NCBI RefSeq assembly: GCF_900109735.1
Contig: NZ_FOAS01000011.1
Coordinates: forward strand, 99,820-163,819
Origin: Atopomonas hussainii
GTDB lineage: Bacteria > Pseudomonadota > Gammaproteobacteria > Pseudomonadales > Pseudomonadaceae
Reading direction: 5' to 3'
DNA length: 64,000 bases
The position numbers and the translations under genes are program-made. Of the stretch, positions 52,362 through 61,655 are shown piece by piece; the first letter of the stretch is position 1, and every line of letters begins with the position of its first letter. The notes beneath the pieces are model-generated. The model did not search any database, was not told the DNA's origin, and saw only the letters and a list, made by a program, of their open reading frames with translations.

Positions 52362-54614
52362 ATGGGACGCGTGACAAAAACACTACTAGGCCTCACCGCG
52401 GTCGGTGCCTTGGGCTGGTTAGCCCACGACAGCTATCAGGCCTGGCTCAAGCGCCCGGTGTGGAGCGAACTCGTTGTGCCGTCGGCCTTGGCGCAAGCGC
52501 GGCAGTTTGATTTTGGCGCGTATCGTTTGGATTGGCGTGGCCAAGGTTTCAGCATCAGCGCGCAGAGTAATCCAGAGAAAACCCTCTGGGCGGTAGACGG
52601 TGGCTTTCTTGCCGCCGGCGTTGGCCATGCTGAGGTAGAAGAACATCGCGGCGCGCTGTTTGTCGATGAGCGCCGCCAGGTGTTGTGTCAGCAGCAATCA
52701 TTGGAGTCGTTCACTCAGCAAGGCGAGCGCTTAACCCTGCGCGGCCATCTGCAATGTGATGACGGCCGCGTGAGCGGCTATGCGCTGATCCTGCAGGCCG
52801 ATGGTCAGCGTGGCGTGAGCATGGCCGTGGCGGTGGATGAACCGGCGCTAAACCGTTTGTACTTAAGCTGGCAAAGCGAAGCCGACGAGGCTTTTTACGG
52901 CTTTGGCGAGCAATTTACCGAATTCAATTTAAAGCACTGGCGCTTGCCGATTTTGGTGCAAGAGCAGGGCATTGGTCGCGGCCTAGAGCCGCTGACCACC
53001 GGCGCGAATTTAAACGCCCGCGCAGGTGGTGATTGGTGGACCAGCTACGCGCCGGTGCCGCATTACTTAACCAGCAAGCTGCGTAGTTTTTTCAGTGAGT
53101 CAGCGGCGTATCAAGTGTTCGACCTGCGTGCGGAAGACAAAGTGCAGCTTGAAGTACACGCTAGCACACTGGTGGCGCGTATTTACCAAGGGGAAGATCC
53201 CGCCGCACTGATCGAAGCGCACACCTCGGTGGTTGGTCGCATGCCGCCGCTGCCAGCGTGGACGCAGCAGGGCGCCATCCTCGGTATGCAAGGCGGCACC
53301 GACAAGGTGCGTGAGGTGCTTAACACCTTAAAAACCGCCGACGTGCCGGTCAGTGGTCTGTGGGTACAGGATTGGGTCGGCCAGCGCACCACCACCTTTG
53401 GCAAGCAACTGTGGTGGAGCTGGACGTTGGACCAACAGCATTACCACGGCTGGCCAGCGCTGAATGCCGAGTTGAACGCGCAAGGCATCCGCACCTTGGC
53501 CTACGTGAACCCGTTTTTAGTGGACGTGGCGGAGAAGGGCGACGACAGCCGTAACCTCTATCAAGAAGCGCTGAAAGCCGATTACTTAGTCAAAGACCAC
53601 AGCGGCAAGCCGCTGGAGCTGCTTAACACCAGTTTCTCGGCAGGTTTGGTGGATTTGACCAACCCGGCGGCGCATGCCTGGCTTAAAGGCGTGTTGAATG
53701 AAGAAATGCTCGCGCAGGGCTTCTCCGGCTGGATGGCTGACTTTGGTGAGGCGCTGCCGTTTGAATCGGTGCTCGCCAGTGGCGAACCGGCTGAGCTGGT
53801 GCATAACCGTTTCCCCGAGCTGTGGGCGGGCCTTAACCGCCAAGTGGTGGAAGAAAGCCCGCGCCGTGATGAGCTGTTTTTCTACACCCGCGCCGCCTAT
53901 AGCCGCAGTCCGGGGCTGACCACCGCCATGTGGTTGGGCGATCAAATGGTCACTTGGGATCGTCACGATGGCTTGCACAGCGCGCTGATTGGCTTGCTCT
54001 CCGGCGGTTTGTCTGGCTTTAGCATTAACCACAGCGATATCGGGGGTTACACCACCATCAATCACCCGATCAGCAACTATCACCGCAGCGAAGAATTGCT
54101 GCTGCGCTGGATGGAGTTCGCCGCGTTTACCGCGCTGTTCCGCAGCCATGAAGGCAACCGCCCGGATGAAAACGTGCAGCCGTGGAGCAACGAGGTCACT
54201 CAGCAGCAATTTGCCCGCATGGGCAAAGTCTTCGCGGCGCTGGCAGATTACCGCAGCACGTTAATGGCCGAGGCCAGCACACGCGGCCTGCCGCTGGTGC
54301 GCCCGCTGTGGCTGCATTACCCGCAAGACCCAGCCAGCCAAGCACCGGTGCCAGAAAGCTTTATGCTCGGTAGCGAACTGTTGATTGCCCCGGTGCTGGC
54401 GCCGGATGTCACTGAGCTGGAAGTTGCCCTGCCAGAAGGCACTTGGGTGCACCTCTGGTCGGGGCAAACCCATCAGGTAAACGCAGCTGATAAAGTGCGC
54501 ACCCCAGTGCCAGTCGGCGAACCGGCGGTGTTCTACCGTGCCGGCTCTGCCGCTGGCCAAGCCTTGCGGGAAACCCTGCAAGCACAGGGCCTGATCACCG
54601 CCAGTCAAGAGTAA
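52362..54614 (+). CDS. GH31 alpha-glycosidase related to sulfoquinovosidase YihQ
   Basis: A 750-aa glycoside hydrolase family 31 enzyme with an N-terminal hydrophobic segment ([21 protein letters not shown], here residues 8-28 without cleavage motif), implying an inner-membrane-anchored periplasmic location. The catalytic nucleophile is D460 in WMADFGE and the acid/base D527 in [11 protein letters not shown]. It shares with E. coli YihQ the stretches [28 protein letters not shown] and RSHEGNRP. At the position I align with the sulfonate-binding Arg301 of YihQ it has Gln349 (GKQLWW), while the Trp304 equivalent (W352) is kept. So it may be an ordinary alpha-glucosidase or have altered specificity. 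GAGGA ribosome site at ATG 52362. Confidence 0.88.
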   Translation: MGRVTKTLLGLTAVGALGWLAHDSYQAWLKRPVWSELVVPSALAQARQFDFGAYRLDWRGQGFSISAQSNPEKTLWAVDGGFLAAGVGHAEVEEHRGALFVDERRQVLCQQQSLESFTQQGERLTLRGHLQCDDGRVSGYALILQADGQRGVSMAVAVDEPALNRLYLSWQSEADEAFYGFGEQFTEFNLKHWRLPILVQEQGIGRGLEPLTTGANLNARAGGDWWTSYAPVPHYLTSKLRSFFSESAAYQVFDLRAEDKVQLEVHASTLVARIYQGEDPAALIEAHTSVVGRMPPLPAWTQQGAILGMQGGTDKVREVLNTLKTADVPVSGLWVQDWVGQRTTTFGKQLWWSWTLDQQHYHGWPALNAELNAQGIRTLAYVNPFLVDVAEKGDDSRNLYQEALKADYLVKDHSGKPLELLNTSFSAGLVDLTNPAAHAWLKGVLNEEMLAQGFSGWMADFGEALPFESVLASGEPAELVHNRFPELWAGLNRQVVEESPRRDELFFYTRAAYSRSPGLTTAMWLGDQMVTWDRHDGLHSALIGLLSGGLSGFSINHSDIGGYTTINHPISNYHRSEELLLRWMEFAAFTALFRSHEGNRPDENVQPWSNEVTQQQFARMGKVFAALADYRSTLMAEASTRGLPLVRPLWLHYPQDPASQAPVPESFMLGSELLIAPVLAPDVTELEVALPEGTWVHLWSGQTHQVNAADKVRTPVPVGEPAVFYRAGSAAGQALRETLQAQGLITASQE

Positions 54615-54622
54615 GAGGTTGT

Positions 54623-54874
54623 ATGGAGTGCCGTTTGGGCTGCGCTGCCTGTTGCATAGCCCCTTCGATCAGCTCACCGATTCCCGGCATGCCGCAGGGC
54701 AAGCCGGCCGGCGTGCGCTGCGTGCAGCTCGATGAACGTAACCTCTGTCGCTTATTTGGCCAGCCAGAGCGCCCCAAGGTGTGCTTAGGCTTTACTGCTG
54801 AGCCGTGGGTGTGTGGCGACTCTGCCGAACAAGCGCTGCGCATTATTAGCGACTTAGAAGGGCTCACTGTGTGA
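54623..54874 (+). CDS. YkgJ-family cysteine-cluster protein
   Basis: An 83-aa protein of the YkgJ (zinc- or iron-chelating) cysteine-cluster family. Cysteines lie in [31 protein letters not shown], and [17 protein letters not shown], a spacing consistent with a metal site. It is a short form of the family. It lies 8 bp after the GH31 gene and overlaps the next gene by 4 bp, so it is in the same unit. Function unknown. Confidence 0.85.
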   Translation: MECRLGCAACCIAPSISSPIPGMPQGKPAGVRCVQLDERNLCRLFGQPERPKVCLGFTAEPWVCGDSAEQALRIISDLEGLTV

Positions 54875-55251
54875 GCGCGGTGCGGGTCTACCTCACCTTA
54901 GTGTCGGCGCTGTGTCTTGGCTTGGGCTTAATGGGGCTTGTGTGGCCAGAGCGTTTGGCGTGGCTGCTGCTGCACAGCGAATTGCCTGATGTGGCGCTGG
55001 GAGAGTGGCGCGCCCGCACCGGTGGTGTACCGCTGGTGCTGGCCTTGTATGCCCTGTACGCCGGGCTTAGCGGACGCGGCCAAGTCAGTGCCGTGCTAGT
55101 GCTGGTGCTGTTCAGCGGTGGTCTGTTACTGGGGCGCTTGATCAGTATTGCTGCTGATGGCTGGCCCGGTGGCTGGGGCGCGGGATTTACCATACTCGAG
55201 GCCGGGGCGCTTATCGTCGGTCTACGCTTACTCTTGCGCTGGCCGCGCTAA
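54871..55251 (+). CDS. DUF4345-type small membrane protein
   Basis: A 126-aa inner-membrane protein with four hydrophobic segments: [56 protein letters not shown] and [17 protein letters not shown]. The pattern, with a charged EWRARTGG motif before the second helix, resembles DUF4345 proteins. The start is GTG 54871, overlapping the YkgJ-type gene by 4 bp. Function unknown. Confidence 0.72.
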   Translation: MSAVRVYLTLVSALCLGLGLMGLVWPERLAWLLLHSELPDVALGEWRARTGGVPLVLALYALYAGLSGRGQVSAVLVLVLFSGGLLLGRLISIAADGWPGGWGAGFTILEAGALIVGLRLLLRWPR

Positions 55252-55303
55252 GCTTGGATCAGTACCTCGTGCTGTGGCCGCAATAACAACAAGGAGTGCA
55301 GTA

Positions 55304-55918
55304 ATGGTGAAGGTTTGCAGGTCTGTGGTGGCTGTCGTGGCAGCAGGCATGATGAGTGTGGCGGTGCAGGCCGCCGAGCTTAACTGGCAGTTGGCCAAAG
55401 ATGAGCAGGGCGTGAAAGTCTATTTGGCCAAGGTCGAAGGCTCTAAATACAAGGCCTACAAAGGCGTGGCGGTGATGAACACCACGCTGGCACGCTTAGT
55501 GGCGCTGCAAGAAGACGTCAGTGGCTCATGTAAGTGGATGTACGAGTGCCGCGAGCAAAAGCGCGTTGCCCAAGAAGGTGAAGCCGGTGTGGTGTACTCG
55601 CGCATCAACACCCCGTGGCCGGTGACCCCGCGCGATACCTTCACCGAAGTGGTGACGGAAAAAGCCGCCGATGGCAGCATCACCCGCCGCTTAACCGGCA
55701 AGCCCGATTATCAGCCAGAAGAGTCCGGCTTTGTGCGCGTCAGTAAGCTGGAAGGTTTCTGGCAGTTTGTGCCCAAAGGCAACGGCCAAGTGGAAGTGAT
55801 CTACCAAGTGCACACCGAGCCCGGCGGTAGCGTGCCATCGTGGTTGGCCAACAGCTTTGTGGTGGATGCGCCGTTTACTACCTTGGTTGAGCTGAAAAAA
55901 CTCGCCGAGCAAAAGTAA
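55304..55918 (+). CDS. Exported START-domain lipid-binding protein
   Basis: A 204-aa protein with a signal peptide (VVAVVAAGMMSVAVQAAELN, cleavage after VQA) and a START/Bet v1-like domain. It shows family stretches NWQLAKDEQGVKVYLAKVEG, SRINTPWPVTPRDTFTEVV and IYQVHTEPGGSVPSWLANSF. Such Pseudomonas proteins are predicted to bind a lipid in the periplasm; ligand unknown. AAGGAG ribosome site. A bidirectional terminator follows. Confidence 0.88.
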   Translation: MVKVCRSVVAVVAAGMMSVAVQAAELNWQLAKDEQGVKVYLAKVEGSKYKAYKGVAVMNTTLARLVALQEDVSGSCKWMYECREQKRVAQEGEAGVVYSRINTPWPVTPRDTFTEVVTEKAADGSITRRLTGKPDYQPEESGFVRVSKLEGFWQFVPKGNGQVEVIYQVHTEPGGSVPSWLANSFVVDAPFTTLVELKKLAEQK

Positions 55919-55930
55919 CCCGCGCTATGC

Positions 55931-55962
55931 AAAAAGCCCCGGCAGTGCCGGGGCTTTTTTAT
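55931..55962. terminator. Bidirectional terminator, START gene / SCP2 gene
   Basis: AAAAAGCCCCGGCA and TGCCGGGGCTTTTTT form a long hairpin with A/T runs on both sides, between converging genes. Confidence 0.93.
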
Positions 55963-55987
55963 GCGTGACTGCTAAGCAGTCGCGGCA

Positions 55988-56302
55988 TTAAACCGGGAAC
56001 AGTTCGCCCAGTTTCATCGCCAGCATCATGTCGCCTTCAGCGCGCAGCTTGCCGCCCATGAAAGCTTGCATGCCGTCGGTTTCGCCGGTCATGATGCCAA
56101 CCATGGTAGCGCTGTCCATGATCAGGGTAACGTTCGGCTCAGCAGCGTCGCCTTGTTGGATGTCGCAAGCGCCATCTTTAACAACCACGTAATGGTTGTC
56201 GCCGTCTTCAATGTTGAACTGGAAAGTCAGGTCCAGGCCGGCAGCGGCGCTGGCGTTAAACTTGGACTGCATTTGAGCGACGATGTCAGCAACACTAGTC
56301 AT
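55988..56302 (-). CDS. SCP2 sterol-binding domain protein
   Basis: A 104-aa single-domain SCP2 protein. The domain is intact: FNASAAAGLDLTFQFNIEDG, YVVVKDGACDIQQGDAAEPN, LIMDSATMVGIMTGETDGMQ and GGKLRAEGDMMLAMKLGELF. It binds hydrophobic or acyl-CoA ligands in the cytoplasm. It is 58 bp downstream of the histidine phosphatase gene on the same strand and probably in one unit with it. Confidence 0.9.
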   Translation of the reverse strand: MTSVADIVAQMQSKFNASAAAGLDLTFQFNIEDGDNHYVVVKDGACDIQQGDAAEPNVTLIMDSATMVGIMTGETDGMQAFMGGKLRAEGDMMLAMKLGELFPV

Positions 56303-56360
56303 GGTTCTATCCTTTGTTTGCAGGTTTTTCGGCAGCTTGATGGCTGCTTTATTAGCCGCC

Positions 56361-57071
56361 TCAGCGATAAGTGATGAGGTCGGGGTTCTTCAACAGCTCC
56401 AGATGGCTGTGGCTGTTGAAGGAGGCCAAAGTCATTCGACCGCCGCGAAAGCGTAGCCGACTGACCGAGGTGTTCACAATCTGCCAGTTAAGCTCGAAGG
56501 CGTGATTGGCCGAAATGCCGGTGATCAAATGTAGTGCAGCGGTGATAGTACCGCCTGAGGTGAACACGGCAATGTTTTCGCCTTTTTCGGCGCGCTCCAA
56601 CAGACGCGCTAGGCCTTGCTCGACGCGGTTTAAAAAGTCTTGCCAGCGCTCAAAACCGGCGCGCGGCTCGTTATCGGCCAGCCACATCTCAATCACTTGC
56701 ACAAACAGACGCTGAAAAGCACCCCGTTGCTGCGCGGCATTTTGCAGCACCTCCAGGGCGCCGGGTTCACGCTTAAGAAGCTCCGGCAGGTAGGTACGAA
56801 TCACTTGGTCGGCATCGAACTCATCGAAGGCGGCATCGCATTCCAGTTCTGGAATGCGCAAACCGCGCTGCGCCTGCTTGGCGAGGGCGGCATTGCCGGT
56901 GTGCTTTTGCCGTTGAAGTTGGCCACTCACGGCGCGATCAAAGGTCAGCTCCAGATCACTTAAATAAGTGCCCAAGTGTTCGGCTTGCTGCACGCCGACA
57001 GCAGACAGCACGTCATAGTTGGCGGCGCCAAACGATGCTTGACCATGACGGATTAAGTAGATGCTGCCCAC
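56361..57071 (-). CDS. Histidine phosphatase (phosphoglycerate mutase-like) family protein
   Basis: A 236-aa branch 1 histidine phosphatase. The catalytic His is in YLIRHGQASFGAANYD (the RHG motif, residues 7-9), with a second His expected in ELNWQIVNTSVSRL-region neighbourhood and the acid region FTSGGTITAALHLI. Substrate unknown. In Pseudomonas such genes are often beside SCP2 and phosphotransferase genes of acyl-CoA metabolism; here only SCP2 is adjacent. Confidence 0.88.
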   Translation of the reverse strand: MGSIYLIRHGQASFGAANYDVLSAVGVQQAEHLGTYLSDLELTFDRAVSGQLQRQKHTGNAALAKQAQRGLRIPELECDAAFDEFDADQVIRTYLPELLKREPGALEVLQNAAQQRGAFQRLFVQVIEMWLADNEPRAGFERWQDFLNRVEQGLARLLERAEKGENIAVFTSGGTITAALHLITGISANHAFELNWQIVNTSVSRLRFRGGRMTLASFNSHSHLELLKNPDLITYR

Positions 57072-57283
57072 GCGAAGCCCTGTGTTGTGATGCCAAAGAT
57101 GGGCCGAGGTTATCGACCCCCAGCAAAGCCTGTCAATGCAAAAGCATACGCTTGTTTGAACGCAAATACAGGCCTATTCAGCAGGCTCGGGGTTGTCTTG
57201 CTGGGCATAGTGCTGGAGCTAGCCAGCCGGCATGGGTATCCTCGGGCGTTTGCTCAAGCACAGTGTTTAGAAAGGGGACGTTC

Positions 57284-58318
57284 GTGGAGCACTTGATTGA
57301 ATACGCCGGCTTCTTGGCCAAAACCGTGACCGTGGTGATCGCTATTATCGTGGTGCTCAGCATGGCGGCGGCGCTGCGCATGCGTGGGCGTGAACAGGGC
57401 AGTTTGCAGGTCAGTAAGCTGAATGACTTTTACGACGACCTGCGCGATGAGCTTAAAGAGCAGGTGGTCGATAAAGCCGAGCTAAAGGCCGAGCGCAAAG
57501 CGGAAGCCAAAGCAGAAAAGGCGCGCAAGAAAGCCGCGAAAAAAGGCGAGGTGGATGAGGTCAAGTCGCGCACCTATGTGCTGGACTTCGATGGCGACAT
57601 TAAGGCCTCGGCCGTTGATCAGCTGCGCCATGAAGTCAGCGCGGTACTGAGCTTAGCGCGCAGCGAAGATGAAATTGTTCTGCGCCTAGAAAGCCCCGGC
57701 GGCATGGTGCATGGCTATGGTTTGGCCGCTTCGCAGCTGGCGCGCATTCGCTCGGCCGGTGTGCCGCTGACCATCTGCGTGGATAAAGTCGCTGCTAGCG
57801 GCGGTTACATGATGGCCTGTTTGGGGCAGCGTATTCTCGCCGCGCCGTTTGCCATGATCGGCAGCATTGGCGTGGTCGCCCAGGTGCCTAACCTGCACCG
57901 TCTGCTGAAAAAACACGACATCGATTACGACGTGTTCACCGCCGGCGAATTCAAACGCACTGTGACCGTATTTGGCGAAAACAACGACAAAGGCAAAGAG
58001 AAATTCCAACAAGACTTGGAAGACACCCACGAGCAGTTCAAGAGCTTTATTAGCCAATACCGCCCGCAAGTGAAGATCGACCAAGTGGCCACCGGCGAAG
58101 TCTGGCTGGGCCAAGTGGCGGTGTCGCAGCAGTTGGTGGATGAAGTGATGACCAGCGACGAATACCTCACCCGTCGCGCCAAAGAAGGCGATGTATTTCA
58201 GCTGCGTTACGTGGAAAAGAAATCTTTGCAAGAGCGCTTTGGTCTAGGTGCGGCCGTAGCGCTCGATCGCTTTATGCTTAACTGGGTTTCACGCTTGCAA
58301 CAGCGTTACTGGTCTTAA
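57284..58318 (+). CDS. sohB: Inner-membrane protease SohB
   Basis: S49-family signal-peptide-peptidase-like protease. The 344-aa protein has an N-terminal membrane helix (about residues 10-30), a Lys/Ala-rich coiled segment (about 55-90), and the protease domain with the nucleophile Ser in VDKVAASGGYMMACLG, IGSIGVVAQVPNL, and the catalytic-Lys region GEFKRTVTVFGENNDKGKEK. The start is GTG 57284 with an AGGGG site 6 bp upstream; the frame extends back without one. The 212-bp upstream gap shows no other gene. Confidence 0.93.
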   Translation: MEHLIEYAGFLAKTVTVVIAIIVVLSMAAALRMRGREQGSLQVSKLNDFYDDLRDELKEQVVDKAELKAERKAEAKAEKARKKAAKKGEVDEVKSRTYVLDFDGDIKASAVDQLRHEVSAVLSLARSEDEIVLRLESPGGMVHGYGLAASQLARIRSAGVPLTICVDKVAASGGYMMACLGQRILAAPFAMIGSIGVVAQVPNLHRLLKKHDIDYDVFTAGEFKRTVTVFGENNDKGKEKFQQDLEDTHEQFKSFISQYRPQVKIDQVATGEVWLGQVAVSQQLVDEVMTSDEYLTRRAKEGDVFQLRYVEKKSLQERFGLGAAVALDRFMLNWVSRLQQRYWS

Positions 58319-58329
58319 GGAGTTTATCG

Positions 58330-59319
58330 ATGAGCGCGTTTAAAGCCCTGTGGGTAACAGAAAACAGCGAAGGCGGCACCACGATTGAAATCACCGAGCG
58401 TGACAGCAGTGCACTGCCCGCTGGCGAAGTGCTGGTGCAGGTCAGCTACTCGTCGCTGAACTACAAAGACGCTCTATCGGCCAGTGGCAACAAAGGCGTG
58501 ACGCGCAACTACCCGCACACCCCCGGCATCGACGCAGCGGGCACTGTGCTGGAGTCCAGCGTGGCGGAATTTAACCCCGGCGATGAAGTAATCTGCACCG
58601 GCTACGACTTAGGCATGAACACCTGCGGTGGCTTTGCTCAGCAGATTCGCGTGCCGGCGGCATGGCTGCTCAAGCGCCCGCAAGGCCTGAGCCTGCGCGA
58701 AGCCATGGTGCTGGGTACCGCGGGTTTAACCGCCGCGCTGTGCGTCGATAAGTTAGAAAAAGCCGGTGTCGAGCCCGGCCAAGGCCCTGTGCTGGTCACC
58801 GGTGCCACCGGCGGCGTGGGCAGCGTGGCGGTTAAGCTGCTGGCGCAGCTGGGCTATGAGGTGGTCGCGGCTACCGGCAAAGAGGCCGAGCACGAGCTGC
58901 TGTTAAGCCTCGGCGCCAGTGCGGTGATTAGCCGTGCCGAGTTAGCCGCTAATGCCAATAAGCCCATGCTCAAAGAGCAGTGGGCCGCTGCGGTGGATAC
59001 TGTCGGCGGTGAGCTGCTGTTTAACGTGGTCAAGTCGCTGAAATACGGTGGTAGCGTGGCGTGCTGCGGCTTAACCGCCGGTACTAACTTTAATGCCAAC
59101 GTGTTTCCGTTCATCTTGCGCGGGGTAAACCTGCTGGGTGTCGACTCGGTCGAGCTGCCGCTGGTGGTCAAAGCCTCTATGTGGGATAAGCTGTCGCTGC
59201 AGTGGAAACTCGATCTGTCGGCCTTGGTGCGTGAGGTCTCTCTGCACGAACTGCCCGCTGCCATCGAGCAGATTCTGGCCGGGCAAGCCACCGGGCGCAC
59301 CTTGGTTAAGCTGCGTTAA
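58330..59319 (+). CDS. Acrylyl-CoA reductase-type zinc-independent MDR oxidoreductase (AcuI/YhdH)
   Basis: A 329-aa NADPH-dependent quinone-oxidoreductase-like member of the medium-chain reductases. Family stretches: SSLNYKDALSASGNKGVTRN, PGIDAAGTV, the NADP site VLVTGATGGVGSVAVKLLAQ, AVDTVGGELLFNV and the terminal ATGRTLVKLR. AcuI/YhdH reduces acrylyl-CoA to propionyl-CoA, a detoxifying step; the assignment follows overall resemblance. It lies 11 bp after sohB and may be cotranscribed. Confidence 0.87.
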   Translation: MSAFKALWVTENSEGGTTIEITERDSSALPAGEVLVQVSYSSLNYKDALSASGNKGVTRNYPHTPGIDAAGTVLESSVAEFNPGDEVICTGYDLGMNTCGGFAQQIRVPAAWLLKRPQGLSLREAMVLGTAGLTAALCVDKLEKAGVEPGQGPVLVTGATGGVGSVAVKLLAQLGYEVVAATGKEAEHELLLSLGASAVISRAELAANANKPMLKEQWAAAVDTVGGELLFNVVKSLKYGGSVACCGLTAGTNFNANVFPFILRGVNLLGVDSVELPLVVKASMWDKLSLQWKLDLSALVREVSLHELPAAIEQILAGQATGRTLVKLR

Positions 59320-59343
59320 TCGTTAGCCAACACGGCGGCATCA

Positions 59344-59937
59344 TCAAGCGCACGTCTCTGGCGCCACAAAGCGGTTGATGATGTCGCAGGCGACCGGAGC
59401 CAGCTCCAGCAAGGCGCTGGCATGGTCGTCGATCAGATAGTGCAGAATCAACTCATTGATGCCCGCCACAATGGCCACGGCGCAGGCCTGACTAATCGGG
59501 CGAATCTTTTCCCCTAGCTGACGCCTGTGCTCCACCTGTTGCTGCAAAAACGCCGCAAAGGTTTCGGCAATGCGCCGCCGCACCTGCAAGCCTTCAAGCC
59601 CCAGAGTGGCGGTTTCGATATACAGCGCCTTCATAAGCGCCGGCTGCGCCTGAATCACGTTTAAGTAAGCGTGGGTGACCTGCTGCACGGTGGTTGACCA
59701 GTCTGCGGCCTGCTGCACGGCGCTGAGCAGTGTGTGCATCATCTTCGTGCTGGTGTCGGCGGTGAGCGCCAACAGGCAGTCATCTTGATTGGCAAAGTGT
59801 TGATAAAACGTGCGTCGCGACACGCGGGCGGCGGCGGTGATATCGCTCAGTGTTACTTCGCGGTATGGCTTATTTGCCAAGCTGTCTGTCAGGCCTGCGA
59901 GCAGGCGTTCGCGGTGATCGGTAGCGGCTTGAACCAT
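59344..59937 (-). CDS. TetR-family regulator, divergent from MpaB-type oxygenase
   Basis: A 197-aa repressor-type protein with an N-terminal helix-turn-helix (VTLSDITAAARVSRRTFYQHF, recognition helix about residues 33-43; given here as LSDITAAARVSRRTFYQHF) and a variable ligand domain. Its gene is divergent from the MpaB-type gene, and the 103-bp gap holds two related palindromes at 59973-59993 and 60009-60028, so it probably controls both genes. Ligand unknown. Confidence 0.88.
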   Translation of the reverse strand: MVQAATDHRERLLAGLTDSLANKPYREVTLSDITAAARVSRRTFYQHFANQDDCLLALTADTSTKMMHTLLSAVQQAADWSTTVQQVTHAYLNVIQAQPALMKALYIETATLGLEGLQVRRRIAETFAAFLQQQVEHRRQLGEKIRPISQACAVAIVAGINELILHYLIDDHASALLELAPVACDIINRFVAPETCA

Positions 59938-59972
59938 GTTGGCTGCTCAGGTTATTTGCCCGCAGCATAGCA

Positions 59973-59993
59973 TTGGGTACTTGACCGTACCAA
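59973..59993. promoter_or_regulatory. Upstream TetR operator-like inverted repeat
   Basis: TTGGGTAC (59973-59980) and GTACCAA (59987-59993) form an imperfect inverted repeat resembling the perfect palindrome 16 bp away. Confidence 0.6.
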
Positions 59994-60008
59994 TGTGTCG
60001 CTCTAGCG

Positions 60009-60028
60009 TTGGTACTTATAAGTACCAA
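60009..60028. promoter_or_regulatory. TetR operator: perfect 20-bp palindrome
   Basis: TTGGTACTTATAAGTACCAA reads the same on both strands. It ends 12 bp before the MpaB-type start codon and contains TATAAG, which could be a -10 element, so a bound repressor would block transcription directly. Confidence 0.8.
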
Positions 60029-60040
60029 TGAGGATGCAGC

Positions 60041-61249
60041 ATGAGCCACTCTTACCCCGCACGACACGGCAAAGACTTACCCATCGCCCGGCGCATTGCG
60101 GCACCTCTGTTGTGGCTGGTGCGCCAGCAAGACGCCGAACCCAGTGATGCCGAATGGACCCGACTAGGCCAAGCGCTGCTTGAGGGCGACCCGTTAGCCG
60201 ATGACGTGGTGAGGTATTTTCAGCATGTGGGCCACCGCGCCGGTTGGGGCGAAATGCAACGGGCCACAGCCGGGCACTGGCACGAGTTGCCGCATAATAG
60301 TGCGGTGCGCGCGTTGTTTGCTCGCTGCGCACAGACGCCTGACTGGGTCGATGAGCCGGCGTTACGTCGCGGCGCTGCGGTGATCGCTCGCTCCGGTAAA
60401 ACCGGCATGCGCGTACTGCGCGACTTCGGTTTGATGGCCGGCTATCAAGCCAGCGCCATCAATCAAACCTTGGTGAAAACCGGCGCGCTGGAAAAGGGCG
60501 CCCAGCGCCGCGTGGCAGAAACCACCAAATGGTGGATGGATTGCACCGCTGAAGGCGGCGTGCTGCCGGGCCACACAGGCTTTAACACCACGCTAAAAGT
60601 GCGCGTCATTCATGCCTTAGTGCGCGCCAACTTAAGCCAGCGTGACGATTGGGATACGGCGTATCTTGGCCTGCCGGTGAACCAGTTGGATATGCAAGTC
60701 ACGTGGCTGGCGTTCTCGGTCATGTTCTTGATCGGCCAGCGGGTACTCGGTGTGCCGGTATCCAAAGCCGAAGCCGCCGATGTGATGCAGCTTTGGCGCT
60801 ATATCGGTTGGTTGATGGGTGTCGATGAAAAGCATTTGTGTGCCTCGGAGTACGCAGGGCGGATTGCCCTGTACCGCAACCTGCTAAGCCAAGCGCAGGC
60901 CGACGAGACCACAGTGCAACTGGCGCAGGCGCTGGCGGATGAGCCTTTGCAGCGCTATTACGGCGAGTTTCAGTGGTTGCGCAGCCATTGGGATAAACAG
61001 GTACACCTGAGCATTATTCGCCTGTTTGTCGGCGCTAAAGGTATGCGGGCTTTGGGTTTATCTCGCTGGGTGCTGCCGTGGTATCCGCTGCTGTTTGCGC
61101 CGGTTAATTTCCTTTTGCACAGCACTGTACGTGTGTTGCCGGGCGGCAAGGCGTGGCTGACGCAGCGCGGGCGACGTAGGCAGGAGCACATGCTCAGCAT
61201 CTTGTTTGGCACGGCTGCGCCAGACATTATCCAGCTGGCTGAGCATTGA
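60041..61249 (+). CDS. MpaB/Lcp-like oxygenase domain protein (DUF2236)
   Basis: A 402-aa protein of the DUF2236 family, which includes fungal MpaB oxygenase and the haem-dependent rubber oxygenase Lcp. The N-terminal half contains RRGAAVIARSGKTGMRVLRD and TKWWMDCTAEGGVLPGHTGF; the central VRVIHALVRANL and LGLPVNQLDMQVTWLAFSVM stretches match the family's conserved RxxH and NQ/D core, in which the His is the expected haem ligand. No signal peptide. AGGATGCAGC precedes the ATG. Divergent from and probably repressed by the TetR gene. Substrate unknown. Confidence 0.85.
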   Translation: MSHSYPARHGKDLPIARRIAAPLLWLVRQQDAEPSDAEWTRLGQALLEGDPLADDVVRYFQHVGHRAGWGEMQRATAGHWHELPHNSAVRALFARCAQTPDWVDEPALRRGAAVIARSGKTGMRVLRDFGLMAGYQASAINQTLVKTGALEKGAQRRVAETTKWWMDCTAEGGVLPGHTGFNTTLKVRVIHALVRANLSQRDDWDTAYLGLPVNQLDMQVTWLAFSVMFLIGQRVLGVPVSKAEAADVMQLWRYIGWLMGVDEKHLCASEYAGRIALYRNLLSQAQADETTVQLAQALADEPLQRYYGEFQWLRSHWDKQVHLSIIRLFVGAKGMRALGLSRWVLPWYPLLFAPVNFLLHSTVRVLPGGKAWLTQRGRRRQEHMLSILFGTAAPDIIQLAEH

Positions 61250-61310
61250 TCGCGCTATGGGCGATTTGGCACTGACTCAGCGATAGAACCCACAAAGCAA
61301 GGAGGCTGCT

Positions 61311-61604
61311 ATGCAAGCTATCGATCTATTGGTGTTTATCGACGTACAACCGGGTAAGCGACAGGCGCAGTTAGAGGCCTTTGCGCGTCTAGAACCGCAG
61401 GTGTTAGCTGAGCCCGGCTGTCTGCGTTACGAGCTATTGGCTGATGCAGAGGATGACCACAAGTTTGTCATCGTCGAGCGTTGGGCTAGCGAAGCAGCGC
61501 TGACTGCCCATGAAAACAGTGCGCATATGCAGGCCGCCGATGCCGGTAATGCGGCGTTCAGGGCTAAGCCGGCGACGGTGCTTAAACTACAGCAAGTTAT
61601 CTAG
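61311..61604 (+). CDS. Antibiotic biosynthesis monooxygenase (ABM)-domain protein
   Basis: A 97-aa ferredoxin-like ABM/YgiN-type protein. Conserved features are FIDVQPGKRQAQLEAFARLE, LAEPGCLRYELLADAEDDHK, IVERWASEAALTAHENSAHM. YgiN-like members act as cofactor-less quinol monooxygenases; substrate unknown here. It is 61 bp after the MpaB-type gene and ends at a strong terminator, so the two may be one TetR-controlled unit. AAGGAGG ribosome site. Confidence 0.88.
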   Translation: MQAIDLLVFIDVQPGKRQAQLEAFARLEPQVLAEPGCLRYELLADAEDDHKFVIVERWASEAALTAHENSAHMQAADAGNAAFRAKPATVLKLQQVI

Positions 61605-61606
61605 AG

Positions 61607-61636
61607 AAAAGGGCATCCCAGCGATGCCCTTTTTTA
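61607..61636. terminator. Bidirectional terminator, ABM gene / thioesterase gene
   Basis: AAAAGGGCATC pairs with GATGCCCTTTTTT around a 5-nt loop between converging genes. Confidence 0.92.
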
Positions 61637-61655
61637 TTGCGTGACGGCGCGCTGC

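Noticed and set aside
54623..55251. Two very small genes after the GH31 gene considered as a toxin-antitoxin pair
   Set aside because: One is a YkgJ cysteine-cluster protein and the other a four-helix membrane protein; neither resembles a known toxin or antitoxin.
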